64,000 nt of DNA from Apostichopus japonicus (Eukaryota > Echinodermata > Holothuroidea > Aspidochirotida > Stichopodidae). Below, piece after piece: positions 46,926-60,136 of this stretch (position 1 is the stretch's first letter; each line of letters starts with the position of its first letter). Where the stretch lies: NCBI RefSeq assembly GCF_037975245.1, contig NC_092572.1, positions 2,453,501 through 2,517,500 on the forward strand. The letters run 5' to 3'. A program made the position numbers and the translations under genes. The notes beneath the pieces were generated by a model that did not search any database, was not told where the DNA came from, and saw only the letters and a program-made list of their open reading frames with translations.

Positions 46926-48239
46926 TACAAGGTCCCACCATCGTGTTGTGCCACTCGTTGCTAATGTTGTAAGGAGACGCTTGAGAAGCGCCCATCCTCA
47001 ATAGGGGGCGCTACAGACTCTTTGCTAGACACCTGGGGTGTCCGTCGATGAGGCCGTCGGAGCTGGCGGGTGCTTTCAAGCCAACTCTCGACCCTGCCGG
47101 ACCTGGGAGCCGGTAATGGAGGGTGCACAGTGTTAAAGGGTTATCATGGACATTATAGGCACGGTATAACGGTGATGACACATGTAAGCTCGTCACTAGT
47201 AATTATCTTAAGCTTATAAGTTTTGGATTCTTCACTAAATTAAATATCAATCCTAAGATCTGTCTTGACTCATCCTTCAGCGAACTCTTGCAAGATTTAT
47301 AATAGCTATCACATGTACCACAAATTAGCTGGGTTAGTTGCATGCACTTTTATGCTATGAATATGGAACCGTTTTGTGCGTGGAAAGAAGTAACACACTT
47401 CTTTAATGAAGAGGAAGAAAAATAAAGCCCAACTTTACCGTCACATTTAGTTAGTTTGAATTGTGGGACCGAGTTACTTGGTGTAACGTTGACGACTCTA
47501 AGAACATATTTATAACCTACCCTTAATAAAACATGTATTAAGGCATATCCAGGGTTTTAAACAGATGGTGTGTGATTCTGAGGTCATTGAAGCGAACTTA
47601 AGTTAGGGGCCTTTGGGGAACTTCCCCCTTTGAAAAAATTGTGTTTCGGAAAGAGGGCCTTACATGCAAAATGGTGCTATCATTTGCATCATTTCAACTG
47701 CATTTGTAAATATGACTTAGCTTATGTGTGTTATAAGATGTTAGCCATTTGCAAAGAAAAGTTAGGGGAAGGAGGGGAGGGAAGGAGGCCCGTTTTCTCA
47801 CAATCATAGTGGCTAAGATTCGGAATTTATTAACGATATAAAAAATTTACAAATAAATAAGAGGTAGGCAAACTGACCCATGTATCTAATTTCTCAGTGA
47901 CTCAAATAGAGATGTTGTGTTTTTTTTTTTTTATCAAAAACCGACAATCCAGACGCCATCCGAAGCACGGGACTTTCATCAGAAGTGTATCATATAACTG
48001 AATCTCTTGGGAGAAATCTCGTTCTATTCCTTTCATGGCTAACGAGGAAAACCCTCATAGGAGATTACGCTGTGCTATAATAACAAGTAGCATATCGCTT
48101 GTAGTATCGATTTAGGTTTTTAGTTTCCTTAACCTTTTATTAATTATATTGACAAGTCGGGGTCATATTCTGTACACTTCTCTGATAAAATTGTGGAAAA
48201 ACAACGGTTCTTTGTAAACATAAATGCATTATTGCTTGA

Positions 48240-49089
48240 CAGCGACGTAGCCAGGAATTTGAAAGGGGGAGCACATTATGCGATTGATATAGTGTGGGTT
48301 TCTAAGGGGAGGGGGTGTCCCATCCTCTTCGAGATATTTTTGAACAATTGAAGGTCCTTAGATGCGATCTGGTGCAATGTTTTGCCAGTTTCATCATTAT
48401 CATATGATATCATATTATCAGCAGATTTTGTTCCCCGTTTGAAATCTTTTACATATTATATCAGAAAGCAAACATAGTGCTCCTTTAAAGTTTTTGATTC
48501 TTGTTTATTGTCCAATATATGGACTTAAATACATTTGACGAACTTAACTGATGGGCAATATAAACTTTCATATTTTGTAAGACAGCCAGATGTGCAGTGG
48601 CCTAAACACAAATATCGTTATCGCTGTGTACCAGCAGTGTAATAATTATTTATAGGAAGTGCGTATCAAGTACGATTGTTAGCTTAGCTTCATAACATAC
48701 TGTTCGTGCAACAACTTAGGACGAATCATAGAAAGGATGAGAACGAACGTTGTCGACGTCGTTGTGTAAACGGTCTGTAACACCCCATCGAGTGCAGTTA
48801 GGTAGGCAATATGTAATTTATTACGCAGTGTCCAACTGTAGGCTTGTAATAAGCTAAAGTCTAAATTTAGCTTATTGCATCTGCCAAACTAAGTAAGTAG
48901 CTGAATTAGTAGGCCTGAATGTTACTGCGATTATAATCGAATAAACTGAGCTGACGAGTATTCAAGTTCAAAAGAGCACTGAAAAAGTACCATGCTAAAA
49001 AAAAATTAAAAAAAAATTTAACATTTTTTTTTCGATACTGAGAGGGGGGAGACGTTGCTCCCATGCCCCCCCCCCTGGCTACGTCCCTG
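48240..49089. mobile_element. hAT-type MITE, copy in duplication 2
   Basis: Same insertion as 3,460-4,259, here with the exact target duplication TTGCTTGA at 48,232-48,239 and 49,090-49,097. The element was therefore present before the segmental duplication. It retains a C-run and AGAGGGGGGAGACGTTGCTC near the end, which copy 1 has lost. Confidence 0.95.
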
Positions 49090-49744
49090 TTGCTTGAGAC
49101 TAAAATAGTTTGATAAATTTCTAATTGTTTCTATTAGCATTGACTTGGTTACGTTGTAAACTTCTTTAAACGTTTCCAGGACATCAAAGGAAAAATGTGT
49201 TACATTCTTACACTATATATATTTCACATGAGCAGGTGAAAGGGACATTAACAGGTGCGGCGGATCCGGGAAAGAAGGAGTAGAACCCCCAAACTGATGG
49301 GACACTTTCTTACTCACAAAATACCGTAGAAAACACACAAATGCAATGAGACATTCAGCAGTTTACATATTGGAATTTTCTATGGTATGACTTACCAGGC
49401 TAAAAAGTAAGAAGAGAGAATTATGGTGAGATGATTTATTAGAAAAATTGTGATTTGGCACAATGCGACATTCAGCAGTTTACATATTATGTAGAACGTT
49501 TTCGTCATCAGTGGAAAGTGCAACGAATCTGCCAAGTGAACTTTCCCGCATCACGTGTCTTTTTCTTTTCAAGGCCTAGATGTCAATCTGTAATTCTAGC
49601 TTTCATTCCAATGAACAGTTGAATTAATACCAGCAAATTTGCCTGTTGTTATTTGCGTTTGCGTCACTTAGTCTACTGCTTCAAGAAACCCTGCTGTGCT
49701 CAAATACTAGAGGATGATTACTTCAATTTGTTGCGTGCTAGCTT

Positions 49745-49830
49745 GTGATTGGTGGCAATGGGAATTCAAAGAGTTCTTATTGGTGGTTCTATTCCTTAAA
49801 AGCAGCTGTTTGGAATGATTTCTCTACCAG
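49745..49830 (+). promoter_or_regulatory. Likely promoter of peptide gene 2
   Basis: Two ATTGG boxes and TTAAAA (about 49,796-49,801), spaced as in copy 1. Conserved despite decay elsewhere in the duplication. Confidence 0.5.
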
Positions 49831-49862
49831 AAACTTCCAGTTCGAAGACTTCCAGATCAGAG
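49826..49862 (+). other. 5' untranslated exon of peptide gene 2
   Basis: ...CTTCCAGATCAGAG followed by donor GTAAGG at 49,863. Equivalent to 5,001-5,037. Confidence 0.5.
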
Positions 49863-51691
49863 GTAAGGTGGAGGTTAAATCATATCCGTTGGTGCAAGAA
49901 TTTCAAAGACTGCAGCTGTACCATGATTAGTCAATGTCTTTCATCTTAATTTAAATTTAAAGAAAGTGTACTTCTACATAAATTGTAGAGACGTCTACTA
50001 CCCATTGGGTTTTGACATTCTCTGCATGATCCTTAGCATCTCTTAAGTGTAACATTTAAATTATGCTGAAACGTTGTACCATATTTAGGCAGATTGTATC
50101 ATAACCCGTGATGCTTAGTAGCGGAATAAGTCACTAAAATGTTCTTGCAATTTACATTTACATCGCATATATATCATATTCTATACGTGTTCTCATCATA
50201 TCAATTACAAGGAGATATCATTTGCGCCTGCAGTATCGTATATAAACACATAAAGGTACGTAAACTAAAAAAAAAGTAAGCTGAAAAATCGGTAAATGTC
50301 ACGAACAGTCAGTTTTTCGCAAATTGAATACTTTTCACGAAAAGATACTTATTATGTCACGTAACGCCTTAATATGTTGTTCTTTAGTGTTATTAACCTG
50401 CTCCAAGCTTTGTCGGTTGACAAGTAGATGTCCCGTTTCGATCTATTAACGTGAACTAAAGTAGAGGAGTTATTTCCATTTGGTCCATTTATTTTGACAT
50501 GTAACGTTTTCATGAAGTAAGTACATACATTTTGATGAAATTGAACTTTTTTGTATCATTAACGTATCATCATATGTCAATTATATCGGATCGGAGGCGT
50601 TGAACATCCTTCTTCAAAATATTCTTAAAGTGCTTAATTAATTTCCGTCTCTTTGTAAAGTAAACGGTTATTTATGCTGATATATCAATAGTTTGTCAAA
50701 TTCATTAACTCTTAAATAGTGTTATGTCTAGATATGCGGTAATGTCGTCACTCGTCACACAAGTATATGCAAGCCATCAGGCACAGTGAGCAGTCACCAA
50801 TAAGTGAAAATTTCTGAGCGACGCGGCTTAAGTTTTCTTAAGTTTCATAATGTCTATAATATTACCAAACAAGTGTTTATGACTTCACTGACATAAATGA
50901 GACTTGTACAAATATTAAATGAAGAATCACATCATGATATCACAATTTGATGGCAATTCTCGCTTTTATATGTTTCTATGCAATTAATGTATATATCTAC
51001 TATCATAAACTTTGAAATAACGAGTTGATACTCCAGTTCTCCCATACATGCGTAGGATGGCATTTTTCCACACTGTATCATTCACATTTCGCTTCATTCA
51101 AATCAAACCGGTGGGCTATAATGTTTCCGTAATGGTCACATAAATGAGACCCAACAGAATGATATCTTCAAATAACGATGGCGGGTTAAACCTTCCTAGG
51201 TCTTAATTACTTTCAGTATTCAAACCTCAGTCGTAATTCAAGAATTCTGGTAGGATATAATAATGATTCTCGGATTGAAGATATTTTTAAGTAGTAAATG
51301 GCAGTATGTCTTACATGACATTATTCAAAACAGTTTTATTTGTTTTGATTCAAATCAGCCTTACCAGGAAGTTGGACGGTGTTGTTCGTGTGGGTGTGTG
51401 TGGGTGCGTGCGTGGGAGGTTACAGTCCAGTGCCTGGTCAATCAGGATGATGGGGAACTGAATATATAATAATGCATTGTTCTTTCCACAATTGTCTTAG
51501 GAAAACAATCTTTCCTCCAAAAATTGATGCTTTGGCATGGATGTCTCCCGATGATACGCGGTGTCTTACTTTGTGATTGTTTATTCGTGTTTATTTGATT
51601 GGAAGCACCTAGTGACTTCCATTTGATTTGTGGTTTACTGTTATTTGTCTTTGTTTTGTTTTCTAGAAAAGCGACACGTAAAAACGATAAA

Positions 51692-51746
51692 ATGGCTACA
51701 AAAGTGTTTCTCATCCTATTAATCGTAGCACTGTGTGCTCTCTCAG
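51692..51746 (+). CDS. Signal-peptide exon, peptide gene 2
   Basis: Eighteen residues, almost the same as gene 1. The longer frame that runs on into TTITYLTSN is intron read-through past the GTAAGA donor. Confidence 0.75.
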
Positions 51747-53651
51747 GTAAGATGGCCACAACAATTACATACCTAACTTCCAACTGTATATTTTCGTGTA
51801 CATGTAGAATGTTTAAGTAAAATGTCATATTCCAGGCAAGAATAATAAAATATAATTGAAAAAGTTGCTGTTGAGATATTCACCTTAAAACTATGCTAGA
51901 TCTTTGGAATGTACCTTAAAAACTGAATTAATGACGACGTCGGCAGCTCAGTGAAGGCATAAATGTTTCTGTTAATGCACTGATTAGTTTAAATTAACTA
52001 AAACGTTTTCTCTAACTTCACATAATGCAACAGAGCAAGTTTGGATGACAATATGCACCTTGTTATTTGAAATTTTGAACTACATTGTAAACATATCATA
52101 TGAGACCAAGTCTAATGTGGTCCCATTGTATTTTGTGTTGCATCGGAGGATTTAAAGGTCTTTAGGATTAGACTATGTAGTCATTTCAATTTTTTAATTG
52201 TTAAAACTGCTAAAGCTCAGATGTTGAAAGGGTTCATTATAAAAAAAAATACATATATAAAAGGATATACCCAAAACAAAATGTGAATAATGTCATCCTT
52301 TAACACATTATCAATATGATCAGAATATTGAACAATATTATAAACGATTAATCTTACATGTTTACTAGTTTTTGTTAAACGCACATAGAATAGTACTGGA
52401 ATGTACCTGCCTATCATATCAGAGTCAAAAGAATCTGAAAAAAATAGATTAACACACTACAAATGTTGCAAGGTGGAGTATCACGACGCACGGAAAGGCA
52501 AATTGTTCTAATATTTTTCTTAGTGAGAAAACTCACCACAGTAAGTTGCTGATATGGGTTGGTTGGGAGGATATGGGTCTCGTGGCCTAAAAGTGGAACA
52601 TCATTCATATTTTTTTCACCCATTCGTAACAAAATGTCTACATTGAAAGTATAAGTATCTGGTTTATATATTACTTCCATGATACATATTGTCATAGGAC
52701 ATATTTCATTAGTTTAAGCCAATGAACAGGATAGTCGGAGAGAATGTCGATGCCTGACTTTAAGCCCGTCTCTGTGAACACCATACTTTAATCGAATTAT
52801 CTAGCTCTTCATAAATTATTAAGTTATATAAGTTGTAATTCCGAAATATTCGAATGGTCCGCACACAGGAGTTTTCAATGGTGTGCTCCGCTTGTCGAGA
52901 ATGTAGCCAGCTTTGTTTAACCCAGTCCTTGGGGCAGGGTCGGGGTGTCTAATTTTGTATAATGAAGGGTGCTTGGACGCAACATTGGTTTTGATGTTGT
53001 TCGATTGAACATCCTCCGCAAAAAGACAAATCATTTCTTAACCAGAAAAAAAGGAGGCCTTTGAAAATGGACGGAGGGGGTTGCATAAGCATCGTGGCAC
53101 ACCTAGCGTAGGGGTTTATGAGAGGAAAGTTTAAAGGGTATTTGGAGTGATTTGGAGATTGCATTCAAGAAACTTCCGTCATAACAGGACGTATACTATA
53201 CTTATTATAAACATTAAGGGTGGATAATCTCCTTCATGTTCCCTACGAAACACGTTTTGTTAAATTATCTGTCAAACTGATTTGTAACTTGTCTTAAACA
53301 ATATATTATCTAAAAGACTTGACCAGATTTCGATTTCTCAATGACCCAACTTATCTTGAGACTCAGCTTCTAACAACTCAAATAAAAGTGTGGTCCTGTG
53401 TACTCCCGCCTCCATGCAAACCCTCTCAACCATATAAAAAAAAAACTATGTTGGAATTATCATTTTTCTGTTACATGATATTCTTGTATGTACTGTAATG
53501 TCCTTTTGTATTTCCTATATATTATTTATTGTAATTTAACCATTAGAAGCAACACAATGGTGTGAGTCGAGTAAGGGAGGAGTCATCCCCTTGGGAGACG
53601 AAGTCTCTACCGCAGGTTATACCTATCGATGTACCACCAGAGGATTGGTTT
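51692..53651 (+). CDS. Small secreted peptide gene 2
   Basis: Exon 51,667-51,746 (acceptor TTTTCTAG, ATG at 51,692, donor GTAAGA) encodes MATKVFLILLIVALCALS. Exon 53,547-53,651 (acceptor ACCATTAG, donor GTAAGT) adds 35 residues beginning EATQWCESSKGGVIPLGDEV and ending TYRCTTRGLV, plus one base. The acceptor used by gene 1's last exon is mutated here (CAG to CAA at about 53,978), so the last few residues are uncertain. An acceptor at 53,915 would add about eight residues before a stop. Reading through the donor would add a third Cys and then stop. The product is a secreted peptide of about 36-45 mature residues. Function unknown. Confidence 0.65.
53547..53651 (+). CDS. Mature-peptide exon, peptide gene 2
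   Basis: 105 open bases. It shares the WC...GGxIPxGDxV...G...CT..G frame with gene 1 but only 15 of 35 residues. It is one base shorter than gene 1's exon, which changes the phase into the last exon. Confidence 0.65.
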
Positions 53652-53979
53652 GTAAGTATCGATTAAATTCATGAAAGTATCAATTTGAGATTAATGAAAT
53701 AGTAAATACTTGTAAACTAATACAACAACTTCACTCAATGAATATATTCATCCAGTTATTAATGAAAAAACATTAATTACTCATGTTTCTTCAGAAGTTA
53801 TGACGTGGATTATTATTGAATAATGCAAGGGAAGTTCCTATTTAGTATGTTCCTTGTGGACTTAATGTATAGGCTTATGTGTAGATTTCATGTCTATTTC
53901 TTATCATCTTATAGCACCGGTAATCGAGTTAGATATTTAACTGTTACAATTGTCTGTTTTTTCCTTCTGTCTTACAAAA

Positions 53980-54175
53980 TGGCGATCTCTTCATACTTCC
54001 AGCTGCCTGAAAGTGAACGAAAAAGCATACAGACCATGCATGCAGGGAACAATTTTCTCGTAATTTAAACTCCAACGGTTAATGGTAGTGGGAAGTGCGA
54101 ATTGTATCACACTATTTGATTTGACGACCTCAGATCATGTTTATGATTGGATTTGAATAAAAAGCTGATAAAACT
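53980..54175 (+). other. 3'UTR or last exon of peptide gene 2
   Basis: Matches gene 1's last exon, with AATAAA at 54,156-54,161. The expected acceptor AG is AA, so use of this exon start is doubtful. The next AG (after ACTTCC, about 54,002) could replace it. Confidence 0.4.
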
Positions 54176-55117
54176 ATCTACGTACAGTGTGTTTTCAATG
54201 ATCTATACACGTGACATTCAGATGTAATCATAGATACGGAATGCTTATGTCTGACAGCTAGCACCACGGCTTTATGATTGCACGTGGCCTTACATTAGCT
54301 GACCAACAAATAATGTCATTGCCCGGATAGATTCTGCTGACAGGTTTCCAAACAACTTCACGGCCCGCTCCCTCCACAAACATGCCCATAGCTAAATACG
54401 GGGATTGCTCGTGCTTGACATATCTTGAGGTACATGATCATATTTGGATATTTGTCGAATTTGTGTAATGCTTTTGGTAATGTGTTCCGTAAAAAAGAAC
54501 TTTTTTGGTCGTCTTTAAATTGATTTTAATAACAGCAAAATACTAAATTAGGTTACTTTATGAATAATTAATAATCAGTTATTATAAGGTACTATCGTCT
54601 TTAAAAGCCTTCACAGCGTTGGGATAATGAAATGCATCGACACGGACGAAGTTTGCTTCAAATATGACGTATCGGCTGATAGTGGAACCCTTTGATTTGA
54701 GTAAAATTGCAGCTCTGATTAAGAACTGGGCGATCAGTAAACCTATTCTGTTGGTAGCTGGAGTTCGAGAGTATTAACTTGCAGTGTGCTATTTACAGGC
54801 GCGTCATTAGTTGAATGAATAATAAATACTTAGCATTAATGAATACTGACAAAAGTGAAAAAAATAAACCAATTGAAAGTGAAAGTTATTGTAAAGGCAA
54901 ACTCTGACTATACAAGTATGCTCACTAAGAATGAAATGCTGGATTAAATACTCAACGAGATTTAACAATGGTTAATGAGATCGTATGTTAATATCGAATT
55001 CATATATCTTCAAGTATCGGCGTACTGCATGGTAAGTAACAGCTAATATTCAAGAAGATAAGACCTTAAATATTAGAAAATGAGCATTATTACTCATTTA
55101 TATGTATATCTCTATTT

Positions 55118-55510
55118 AGTAACAATGGTCAGGGGAGTTCCTCGAACTATCATACAATCGAATTGTGCTGTATTAAGGGCCCCGCCTCCCAGACATACGC
55201 ATATAGCGCATACCTTGATCTAAGAGCGGTCAGCGAAATAATTCAATAATAAATTTGTTATGTTGCCAAGGTGCGTCATAGTACCAGGTCGCTTATAGAG
55301 AAAATCGTTAGTAATACTGGTCAGCCGTGCTATTCAAACCATCATACAATAAACAGTTGTTAGTAACAATGATCAGGGGAGCTGTTTGAACTATCATATA
55401 GTAGACTCGTGTTGTACCAAGGGCCCTGCCTCCTAGACGGTTGCTTATAGCGCATACCTTGATCTAAGAAAGGCCAGCCAACGTTTCAACAATAAATTCG
55501 TGATGGCGTC
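55118..55510. repeat. 244-bp tandem repeat, two diverged units
   Basis: AGTAACAATGGTCAGGGGAG (55,118) recurs at 55,362. Shared phrases include GGGCC-TGCCTCC-AGAC, ATAGCGCATACCTTGATCTA and CAATAAATT-GT. Confidence 0.8.
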
Positions 55511-55742
55511 AATATGTAGTGACTGTGTAGTGACTGCTCTGACAGTCTAATGGGCAGTGATGTAAACATGTTCATTGTGTTTATGTCTTTTCATTCTATA
55601 ATACAAAGAATGCTGTAATATCGGCTTCCTTCTGGTTCTTAACACAAAGTACAGAACAGATGTTTGAACAATGGTTTAATTGTAAAATACATAGATCCCA
55701 TGAATAAGAGATGGCCACCCTGTAGACCATGAGCTGAAGAAG

Positions 55743-55744
<2 letters not shown>

Positions 55745-55799
<55 letters not shown>
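55745..55799. repeat. TA microsatellite before the satellite
   Basis: About 27 TA units immediately left of the 209-bp satellite array. Confidence 0.95.
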
Positions 55800-55800
<1 letters not shown>

Positions 55801-55987
55801 CTCTAAATTAGACCGTTGGGCGACATAGGATAAAAAGAGCACTTAGGGCAACATTGGCAATTTAATGTTATTGTTTCACACTGGACCATTGTAAAGACTC
55901 CAGTTTGAGTGCTTTTAAATATAATCCTTTTGCAAAATACAAATACCAAGGATTTTAATTAAATAATCAATTAATTGTACACAAACA

Positions 55988-56021
55988 CACTTAGGGCGAC
56001 ATATAGATGTCGCCCTAAGTG
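55988..56021. repeat. Perfect 15-bp inverted repeat in an edge monomer
   Basis: CACTTAGGGCGACAT, four bases, then ATGTCGCCCTAAGTG. The satellite's own motif appears here once in each orientation. Elsewhere in the array both motifs face the same way. Confidence 0.9.
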
Positions 56022-57000
56022 CATCTCAGTGAATTTAACTGTGAAACAGCACTTTGGGCGACATCGCATCAAATAACACTTAGGGCGACACTGGCATTTT
56101 AATGTAATTTCATCACATTGAAGTCCAGTATGGGTACTATTTATAGTAATCCCTTTGAAATATATATTTAGCAAGGAATTAACTAAGTAATTAATTAATT
56201 AATTACACATATACATGTAATACAATACTATTTTGTCACACTGGACCACTGTATAGGACTCCAGTGTGGGTACTATTTATAGAAATCCATTTGCAAGACA
56301 ATAAACCAAGTAGTTTAACTAATTAATTAATTAATAACACATATTCATGTTGACGTATGTGAATTTAGCTCTTTTCACAACACTTGGGCAACATATCATA
56401 AAAACAGCACTTAGGGCGACAGTGGCAATTTAATGAATATTTCATCAAACTGGACCACTGTTAGGACTCCAGTATGGGTATTATTTATATGTATCCCTTT
56501 GCACAATACATATAGCAAATAATTTAACTAATTAATTATTTAATTGCACATATACAAGTTGTCCTATGTAAATATATCTCTTTTCACAACACTTAGGGCG
56601 ACATAGAATAAAAACAGCACTAAGGGCGACATTGGCAATTTAATGTTATTCCATCACACTGGACCACTGTAAGGACTCCAGTATGGGTACTATTGATAGT
56701 AACCCCTTTGTAAAATTAATATAGAAAATAATCTAATTGACTAAGTAATTAATTACACATATACAAGTTGTCCTATGTAAATTTATCTCTTTTCACAACA
56801 CTTAGGGCGACATAGAATAAAAACAGCACTTAGGGCAACATTGGCAATTTAATGTTATTCCATCACACTGGACCACTGTTAGGATTCCAGTATGGGTACT
56901 ATTCATAGTAATCCCTTTGTAAAATAAATATAGAAAATAATGTAATTTACTAAGTAATTAATTACACATATACAAGTTGTCCTATGTGAATTTATCTCTT

Positions 57001-60000
57001 TTCACAACACTTAGGGCGACATAGAATAAAAACAGCACTTAGGGCAACATTGGCAATTTAATGTTATTCCATCACACTGGACCACTGTTAGGACTCCAGT
57101 ATGGGTACTATTGATAGTAACCCCATTGTAAAATAAATATAGAAAATCATCTAATTAACTAAGTAATTAATTACACATATACAAGTTGTCCTATGTAAAT
57201 TTATCTCTTTTCACAACACTTAGGGCGACATAGAATAAAAACAGCACTTAGGGCGACATTGGCAATTTAATGTTATTCCATCACACTGGACCACTGTTAG
57301 GACTCCAGTATGGGTACTATTCATAGTAACCCCTTTGTAAAATAAATATAGAAAATCATCTAATTAACTAAGTAATTAATTACACATATACAAGTTGTCC
57401 TATGTGAATTTATCTCTTTTCACAACACTTAGGGCGACATAGAATAAAAACAGCATTTAGGGCAACATTGGCAATTTAATGTTATTCCATCACACTGGAC
57501 CACTGTTAGGACTCCAGTATGGTTACTATTCATAGTAACCCCTTTGTAAAATAAATATAGAAAATCATCTAATTAACTAAGTAATTAATTACACATATAC
57601 AAGTAGTCCTATGCGAATTTATCTCTTTTCACAACACTTAGGGCGACATAGAATAAAAACAGCATTTAGGGCAACATTGGCAATTTAATGTTATTCCATC
57701 ACACTGGACCACTGTTAGGACTCCAGTATGGGTACTATTCATAGTAACCCCTTTGTAAAATAAATATAGAAAATATTGTAATTAACTAAGTAATTAATTA
57801 CACATATACAAGTAGTCCTATGCGAATTTATCTCTTTTCACAACACTTAGGGCGACATAGAATAAAAACAGCACTTAGGGCGACATTGGCAATTTAATGT
57901 TATTCCATCACACTGGACCACTGTTAGGACTCCAGTATTGGTACTATTGATAGTAACCCCTTTGTAAAATAAATATAGAAAATCATCTCATTAACTAAGT
58001 AATTAATTACACATATACAAGTTGTCCTATGTAAATTTATCTCTTTTCACAACACTTAGGGCGACATAGAATAAAAACAGCACTTAGGGCGACATTGGCA
58101 ATTTAATGTTATTCCATCACACTGGACCACTGTTAGGACTCCAGTATTGGTACTATTGATAGTAACCCCTTTGTAAAATAAATATAGAAAATCATCTAAT
58201 TAACTAAGTAATTAATTACACATATACAAGTTGTCCTATGTAAATTTATCTTTTTTCACAACACTTAGGGCGACATAGAATAAAAACAGCACTTAGGGCA
58301 ACATTGGCAATTTAATGTTATTCCATCACACTGGACCACTGTTAGGATTCCAGTATGGGTACTATTGATAGTAATCCCTTTGTAAAATAAATATAGAAAA
58401 TAATGTAATTTACTAAGTAATTAATTACACATATACAAGTTGTCCTATGTGAATTTATCTCTTTTCACAACACTTAGGGCGACATAGAATAAAAACAGCA
58501 CTTAGGGCAACATTGGCAATTTAATGTTATTCCATCACACTGGACCACTGTTAGGACTCCAGTATGGGTACTATTGATAGTAACCCCATTGTAAAATAAA
58601 TATAGAAAATCATCTAATTAACTAAGTAATTAATTACACATATACAAGTTGTCCTATGTAAATTTATCTCTTTTCACAACACTTAGGGCGACATAGAATA
58701 AAAACAGCACTTAGGGCGACATTGGCAATTTAATGTTATTCCATCACACTGGACCACTGTTAGGACTCCAGTATGGGTACTATTGATAGTAACCCCTTTG
58801 TAAAATAAATATAGAAAATCATCTAATTAACTAAGTAATTAATTACACATATACAAGTTGTCCTATGTGAATTTATCTCTTTTCACAACACTTAGGGCGA
58901 CATAGAATAAAAACAGCATTTAGGGCAACATTGGCAATTTAATGTTATTCCATCACACTGGACCACTGTTAGGACTCCAGTATGGGTACTATTCATAGTA
59001 ACCCCTTTGTAAAATAAATATAGAAAATCATCTAATTAACTAAGTAATTAATTACACATATACAAGTTGTCCTATGTGAATTTATCTCTTTTCACAACAC
59101 TTAGGGCGACATAGAATAAAAACAGCATTTAGGGCAACATTGGCAATTTAATGTTATTCCATCACACTGGACCACTGTTAGGACTCCAGTATGGGTACTA
59201 TTCATAGTAACCCCTTTGTAAAATAAATATAGAAAATCATCTAATTAACTAAGTAATTAATTACACATATACAAGTAGTCCTATGCGAATTTATCTCTTT
59301 TCACAACACTTAGGGCGACATAGAATAAAAACAGCATTTAGGGCAACATTGGCAATTTAATGTTATTCCATCACACTGGACCACTGTTAGGACTCCAGTA
59401 TGGGTACTATTCATAGTAGCCCCCTTTGTAAAATAAATATAGAAAATATTGTAATTAACTAAGTAATTAATTACACATATACAAGTAGTCCTATGCGAAT
59501 TTATCTCTTTTCACAACACTTAGGGCGACATAGAATAAAAACAGCATTTAGGGCGACATTGGCAATTTAATGTTATTCCATCACACTGGACCACTGTTAG
59601 GACTCCAGTATTGGTACTATTGATAGTAACCCCTTTGTAAAATAAATATAGAAAATCATCTCATTAACTAAGTAATTAATTACACATATACAAGTTGTCC
59701 TATGTAAATTTATCTCTTTTCACAACACTTAGGGCGACATAGAATAAAAACAGCACTTAGGGCGACATTGGCAATTTAATGTTATTCCATCACACTGGAC
59801 CACTGTTAGGACTCCAGTATTGGTACTATTGATAGTAACCCCTTTGTAAAATAAATATAGAAAATCATCTAATTAACTAAGTAATTAATTACACATATAC
59901 AAGTTGTCCTATGTAAATTTATCTTTTTTCACAACACTTAGGGCGACATAGAATAAAAACAGCACTTAGGGCAACATTGGCAATTTAATGTTATTCCATC

Positions 60001-60136
60001 ACACTGGACCACTGTTAGGATTCCAGTATGGGTACTATTGATAGTAATCCCTTTGTAAAATAAATATAGAAAATAATGTAATTTACTAAGTAATTAATTA
60101 CACATATACAAGTTGTCCTATGTGAATTTATCTCTT
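57001..60136. repeat. Higher-order satellite units (7-mer and 8-mer)
   Basis: Variant marks recur in order: ACCCCATTG, then GCATTTAGGGCAAC, ATATTGTAATT, ATCTCATTAAC, TATTGGTAC, TCTTTTTTCACAAC and AATGTAATTTAC. The unit 57,001-58,463 has seven monomers. The unit 58,464-60,136 has eight (one extra GCATTTAGGG monomer). A partial third unit follows to about 60,763. Confidence 0.85.

Noticed and set aside
51599-51820. 73-codon frame including the signal peptide of gene 2
   Set aside because: It begins upstream of the acceptor and continues past the GTAAGA donor. Only 51,692-51,746 is coding.
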